Of a stretch of DNA of 64,000 bases, positions 61,207-64,000 are shown one piece after another. Every line of letters starts with the position of its first letter. Position 1 is the first letter of the stretch. The notes beneath the pieces were generated by a model. That model had not been told where the DNA came from, made no database searches, and was given only the letters and a program-made list of their open reading frames with translations. Source of the stretch: Isobaculum melis (GTDB lineage Bacteria > Bacillota > Bacilli > Lactobacillales > Carnobacteriaceae); NCBI RefSeq assembly GCF_900111355.1, contig NZ_FOHA01000002.1, forward strand, positions 248,001-312,000. The letters run 5' to 3'. The position numbers and the translations under genes were made by a program.

Positions 61207-61250
61207 AAATAAAGCCCACTGCTATCTAATGATAACAATGAGCTTGGCTT
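61204..61250 (-). terminator. Terminator of serine hydrolase gene
   Basis: On the minus strand AAGCC-AGCTCATTGTTATC pairs, with mismatches, to GATAGCAGTGGGCTT, followed by TATTTTTATCC. It begins within the stop codon. Confidence 0.7.
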
Positions 61251-62241
61251 ATTCTGTTAATATTGCAGGCAATATATAATCCTTCACTAATGCAATACGA
61301 TCCTTTGGCTGACGTATAAAATCAGAGGTAATCGCTACAACCAATTCTTCCTTGGGGACACAATAAATCATATTACCTCCATCCCCTAAGGCTGCAAATG
61401 TCTCAAAAGGTTCAGCTTCTAACCACCATAAATAGCCATAATGATGTGGGGTCATTTTAATAGAATCCTGTACCCACTCTTTAGAAATAATTTGCTTTCC
61501 CTCCCATTTACCTTGATTCAAATAAAGCATCCCAAAACGTGCCATATCCTGAGCAGTTGTTGTCAAACCCCAACCACCAGTTGTATGTCCTTGAGGATCC
61601 TTTACCCAACCTCGCACCTTTTCACCAAAAAGCTCCTCATAACCAAAGCCTGTCATCTTGTAATCAGGAATTTCTCTCATACCAATTGGTTTAAATAAAA
61701 ACTCATTTGCAAACTCCCTTGCACTTTTCCCCGTTGCCTTAGTTAAAATGATAGAAAGTAAGTGTGCACCTGAAGTGGCATATTTAAACGCACCAATCTG
61801 ACCATTTTTACCAAGTAAGTCTAATGTAAACTTCCCCCAATCAGGTTGCCTACACAAGCGTTCAAAAGGTTCGTGGTAGTTTCTAAAAGCATAAGGTGCA
61901 GTCATTGTCAGTAAATGCTTAATGGTCACAGCTTTTTTCTGGATTTCAGCAGGATGGACAATATATTCAGGAAAAAAAGCTAACACCTTTTGGTCCACAC
62001 TTTCAATCAAGCCTTGATCAATAGCTATGCCTATCAAAGCTGAAATCACACTTTTAGTAACAGAAGCAACCTTCTGAGGTGCTTTGGCAGTTACCCCATT
62101 AAGATAATGTTCATAAGCAAGCTGGCCTTTTCGGGCAATCACAATACCTGTCAAATTGCGGTATTCTGTATTGATTACCCCTTCAAGTTTTGAAAGCTCT
62201 TCACTACTCATACCAATCTGTTCTGGCGTCACTTTTTTCAT
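61249..62241 (-). CDS. Class C beta-lactamase-family serine hydrolase
   Basis: A 330-residue serine hydrolase of the beta-lactamase/EstB/PBP4-like fold. The nucleophile is in SVTKSVISALIG near residue 62 (SxxK), the second motif YxT/S is probably in FKYATSGAH near 150 (Y-A-T), and the third in GDGGNMIYC near 290. No signal peptide, so likely cytoplasmic: an esterase or peptidase rather than a secreted lactamase. It overlaps the UvrA-like gene by four bases (ATGA), so both are translated in coupling. Confidence 0.87.
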   Translation of the reverse strand: MKKVTPEQIGMSSEELSKLEGVINTEYRNLTGIVIARKGQLAYEHYLNGVTAKAPQKVASVTKSVISALIGIAIDQGLIESVDQKVLAFFPEYIVHPAEIQKKAVTIKHLLTMTAPYAFRNYHEPFERLCRQPDWGKFTLDLLGKNGQIGAFKYATSGAHLLSIILTKATGKSAREFANEFLFKPIGMREIPDYKMTGFGYEELFGEKVRGWVKDPQGHTTGGWGLTTTAQDMARFGMLYLNQGKWEGKQIISKEWVQDSIKMTPHHYGYLWWLEAEPFETFAALGDGGNMIYCVPKEELVVAITSDFIRQPKDRIALVKDYILPAILTE

Positions 62242-64000
62242 GATAAATACCTCCCAGTAATCGATGCAGGATTTTCTATTAAGCTTTCAGGTGTTCCTTC
62301 TGCAACAAGATAACCACCTGCTGCTCCACCCTCTGGCCCAAGCTCAATCAGCCAATCACAAACCTTTAAAACCTCAGGATCATGCTCAATCACTACAACA
62401 GAATTACCTGTCGCAACAAGTTCATCCAATAATTCAAGTAATTTCGCAATATCATATAAACTCAATCCTGTTGTCGGTTCATCCAAGATATAAAGAATAT
62501 GACCTTTACGCTTACGCCCAATCTCTTTAGCCAGCTTAATTCTTTGTGCTTCTCCACCACTTAAAGTTGGTGTCGGCTGCCCTAATTTAATATAACCCAT
62601 GCCAATTTTTTCCATAACGGTTAGTGTTGAAATTACCCCAGGATGGTCTGAGAAAAAGTCCACAGCTTCTGTGACACTCATTTCCAAAATATCAGCAATC
62701 GTTTTCCCTTGATAAGTGATGGCTAAAGTCTCAGCATTAAATCTTTTCCCTTTACAGTCCGGACAGACTTTTTCAAGATTCATCTGACCACCTAGCCAAA
62801 TCGTCTCCTGTCCGCTACCACCACAAGTCACGCAAGCACCCGCGCGGTTAAAGGAAAAATGACCTGCTGTATAGTGCTGCTTTCTCGCAGCAGGTTGTTC
62901 AGCAAATAGCTGACGGATTTTGTCCCAAATACCAAGATAGGTAGCTGGATTTGAGTTCATATTTCGCCCAATCGGCGCTTGAGAAATTTCAGCATATCCT
63001 GCCAACAGTGCAGCACCTTCTAAAGAATCACTATTCATCTGCCTGCGACTAGCAGCTTTAAGTTGTGGCAATAGGGTTGCAGCAATCAAGGAGCTTTTTC
63101 CACTACCTGATTTCCCGGCAATTCCTACCATTACGCCTAAAGGAATCGAAACAGTTAAATCCTTTAAATAATTCACTTTAGCATGATGGATGATAAGCTG
63201 CTTTTGTTGTGGGACGACTTTTTTTGATTTTCTGGTAGGCATTGGAATTTTCCCAGACAGGTATTGACCAGTGATGGAAGCCTCGCATTGTAGCAAACCT
63301 GCTACATCGCCTTGATAGACAACCTCTCCACCACTTATCCCAGCTTTTGGCCCAATATCAATAATATGATCCGCCATTTGAATCGTATTTTGATCATGCT
63401 CTACCACAATCACAGTATTACCTAATTCTTTTAACTCTTTTATTGCTTGTAAAATTGCCAGCTTTTCTGATTCATGGAGCCCCGCTGTTGGTTCATCTAA
63501 GACATAAATCAAGGAATCCATTTGCGAATCTAAATGAACATTTAAAAAGAGCCGCTGTATCTCGCCACCACTTAGGGTAGGCATCTCGCGGTATAAAGAA
63601 AGATGACCTAAATGCGATTTAAGTAAATGCTTCAATTTAGCTGATAGCTCCGTTAATAAGTTTTGACTAAAAGTAGCTAAGGAAACCTGTTCTCTTATTT
63701 CCCGCAGAAAAGAGGCTAATTCAGAAAGGGTCATTAAGCCTAGTTCACCAATATGCTTCCCACCTAGCAAAACCTGACGTGCCTCTTCCCCAACACGAAA
63801 ACCCTCACAATCAGAGCAGGTAACCTTTGTATAGATGTCTGCTACCTCTTCATTTTTTTGATAACGTGCCTCAAACATTTGAAGTACACAATAGCTACGC
63901 TTACCATTTTCATATTTTCCATAGATAATTTCATTTTGAAACTCTTCTGGAATGGCTGAAAATGGCGTATCAAAATAAGCACCCTGTCTTTTACGAAGTA
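62238..64000 (-). CDS. UvrA-like ABC ATPase, C-terminal part
   Basis: The gene continues past the right edge; about 587 residues are visible and begin in the middle of the protein. Features: an insertion zinc site from CVTCGGSGQ with CPDCKGKRF (CxxC and CxxC), second Walker A GKSGSGKSSL, signatures LSGGEIQRLFLNV and LSGGEAQRIKLAKEIG, and Walker B DEPTAGLHESE and DEPTTGLSLYD. This is the tandem-ATPase plan of UvrA, but the sequence looks like the short UvrA-like (UvrA2/drug-resistance) class rather than housekeeping UvrA. DNA lesion binding or resistance to DNA-binding drugs is inferred. Same operon as the serine hydrolase. Confidence 0.85.
   Translation of the reverse strand, partial: LRKRQGAYFDTPFSAIPEEFQNEIIYGKYENGKRSYCVLQMFEARYQKNEEVADIYTKVTCSDCEGFRVGEEARQVLLGGKHIGELGLMTLSELASFLREIREQVSLATFSQNLLTELSAKLKHLLKSHLGHLSLYREMPTLSGGEIQRLFLNVHLDSQMDSLIYVLDEPTAGLHESEKLAILQAIKELKELGNTVIVVEHDQNTIQMADHIIDIGPKAGISGGEVVYQGDVAGLLQCEASITGQYLSGKIPMPTRKSKKVVPQQKQLIIHHAKVNYLKDLTVSIPLGVMVGIAGKSGSGKSSLIAATLLPQLKAASRRQMNSDSLEGAALLAGYAEISQAPIGRNMNSNPATYLGIWDKIRQLFAEQPAARKQHYTAGHFSFNRAGACVTCGGSGQETIWLGGQMNLEKVCPDCKGKRFNAETLAITYQGKTIADILEMSVTEAVDFFSDHPGVISTLTVMEKIGMGYIKLGQPTPTLSGGEAQRIKLAKEIGRKRKGHILYILDEPTTGLSLYDIAKLLELLDELVATGNSVVVIEHDPEVLKVCDWLIELGPEGGAAGGYLVAEGTPESLIENPASITGRYLS

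Noticed and set aside
61249-62241. A secreted antibiotic-resistance beta-lactamase
   Set aside because: No signal peptide or lipobox, and the fold also covers esterases and peptidases; resistance cannot be claimed.

Overview
The window is chromosomal DNA of a low-GC Firmicute, most likely a lactic acid bacterium of the Enterococcaceae type (Enterococcus or Vagococcus-like). The reasons are AT-rich DNA, AGGAGG-type ribosome sites before nearly every gene, several TTG and GTG starts, CcpA (cre) sites, LicT/BglG antiterminator targets, a 7-1-7 Fur box, and homologues of Bacillus/Listeria genes such as yumC, yuzB, yutD, yutF, yutG and yunD. The genus is an inference. I saw no rRNA, tRNA, CRISPR array, prophage or intact insertion sequence. 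Both edges cut a gene: a CapD-type sugar-nucleotide enzyme on the left and a UvrA-like ATPase on the right.

Region by region. 1-8.5 kb: housekeeping genes (cyclophilin, Fur-boxed ferredoxin-NADP reductase, PgpA-like phosphatase, HAD phosphatase, YutD, YunD nucleotidase, Ogt). 8.5-16.3 kb: a two-component/ABC-2 exporter set resembling LnrJKLMN, then a divergent EgtUV/OpuC-type ABC importer with fused permease and binding protein. 16.3-22.4 kb: a PHP phosphatase, a glnQHMP-type amino acid importer and a P1B-4 metal ATPase preceded by two ArsR-type operators. 22.6-39.2 kb: two beta-glucoside PTS systems with their own antiterminators, separated by a TetR/MFS efflux pair, an AraC regulator, a small ABC transporter and an HxlR/nitroreductase redox pair. 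A vestige of a third glycosidase gene sits after the second PTS gene. 39.4-45.3 kb: photolyase, several small genes (including a stand-alone EF-Tu domain III protein), and a 1030-residue exported protein of unknown role with a near-consensus promoter and a 24-bp palindrome. 45.5-52.2 kb: a six-gene catabolic operon (CoA-transferase A and B, thiolase, GntP permease, cyclase-family hydrolase, BKACE/Kce enzyme) with a divergent LysR gene. 52.2-55.6 kb: a BtrH-like protein, a DJ-1/PfpI protein, a cysteine hydrolase and a divergent WYL regulator. 55.7-61.2 kb: a fructose-family PTS with its MtlR-type activator and a GatZ/KbaZ-like protein that lacks its usual aldolase partner. 61.2-64 kb: a serine hydrolase overlapping a UvrA-like ATPase.

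The theme of the second half is carbon scavenging under catabolite control: four cre sites or near-cre sites fall at operon promoters. The best candidate for an undescribed function is the 45.6-51.1 kb operon. By family chemistry it should import a compound, open it hydrolytically, cleave a beta-keto acid with acetyl-CoA to acetoacetate plus an acyl-CoA, and recover acetyl-CoA. Its substrate cannot be read from the sequence. The GatZ-like PTS operon, the 1030-residue exoprotein and the BtrH-like orphan are the next most interesting.
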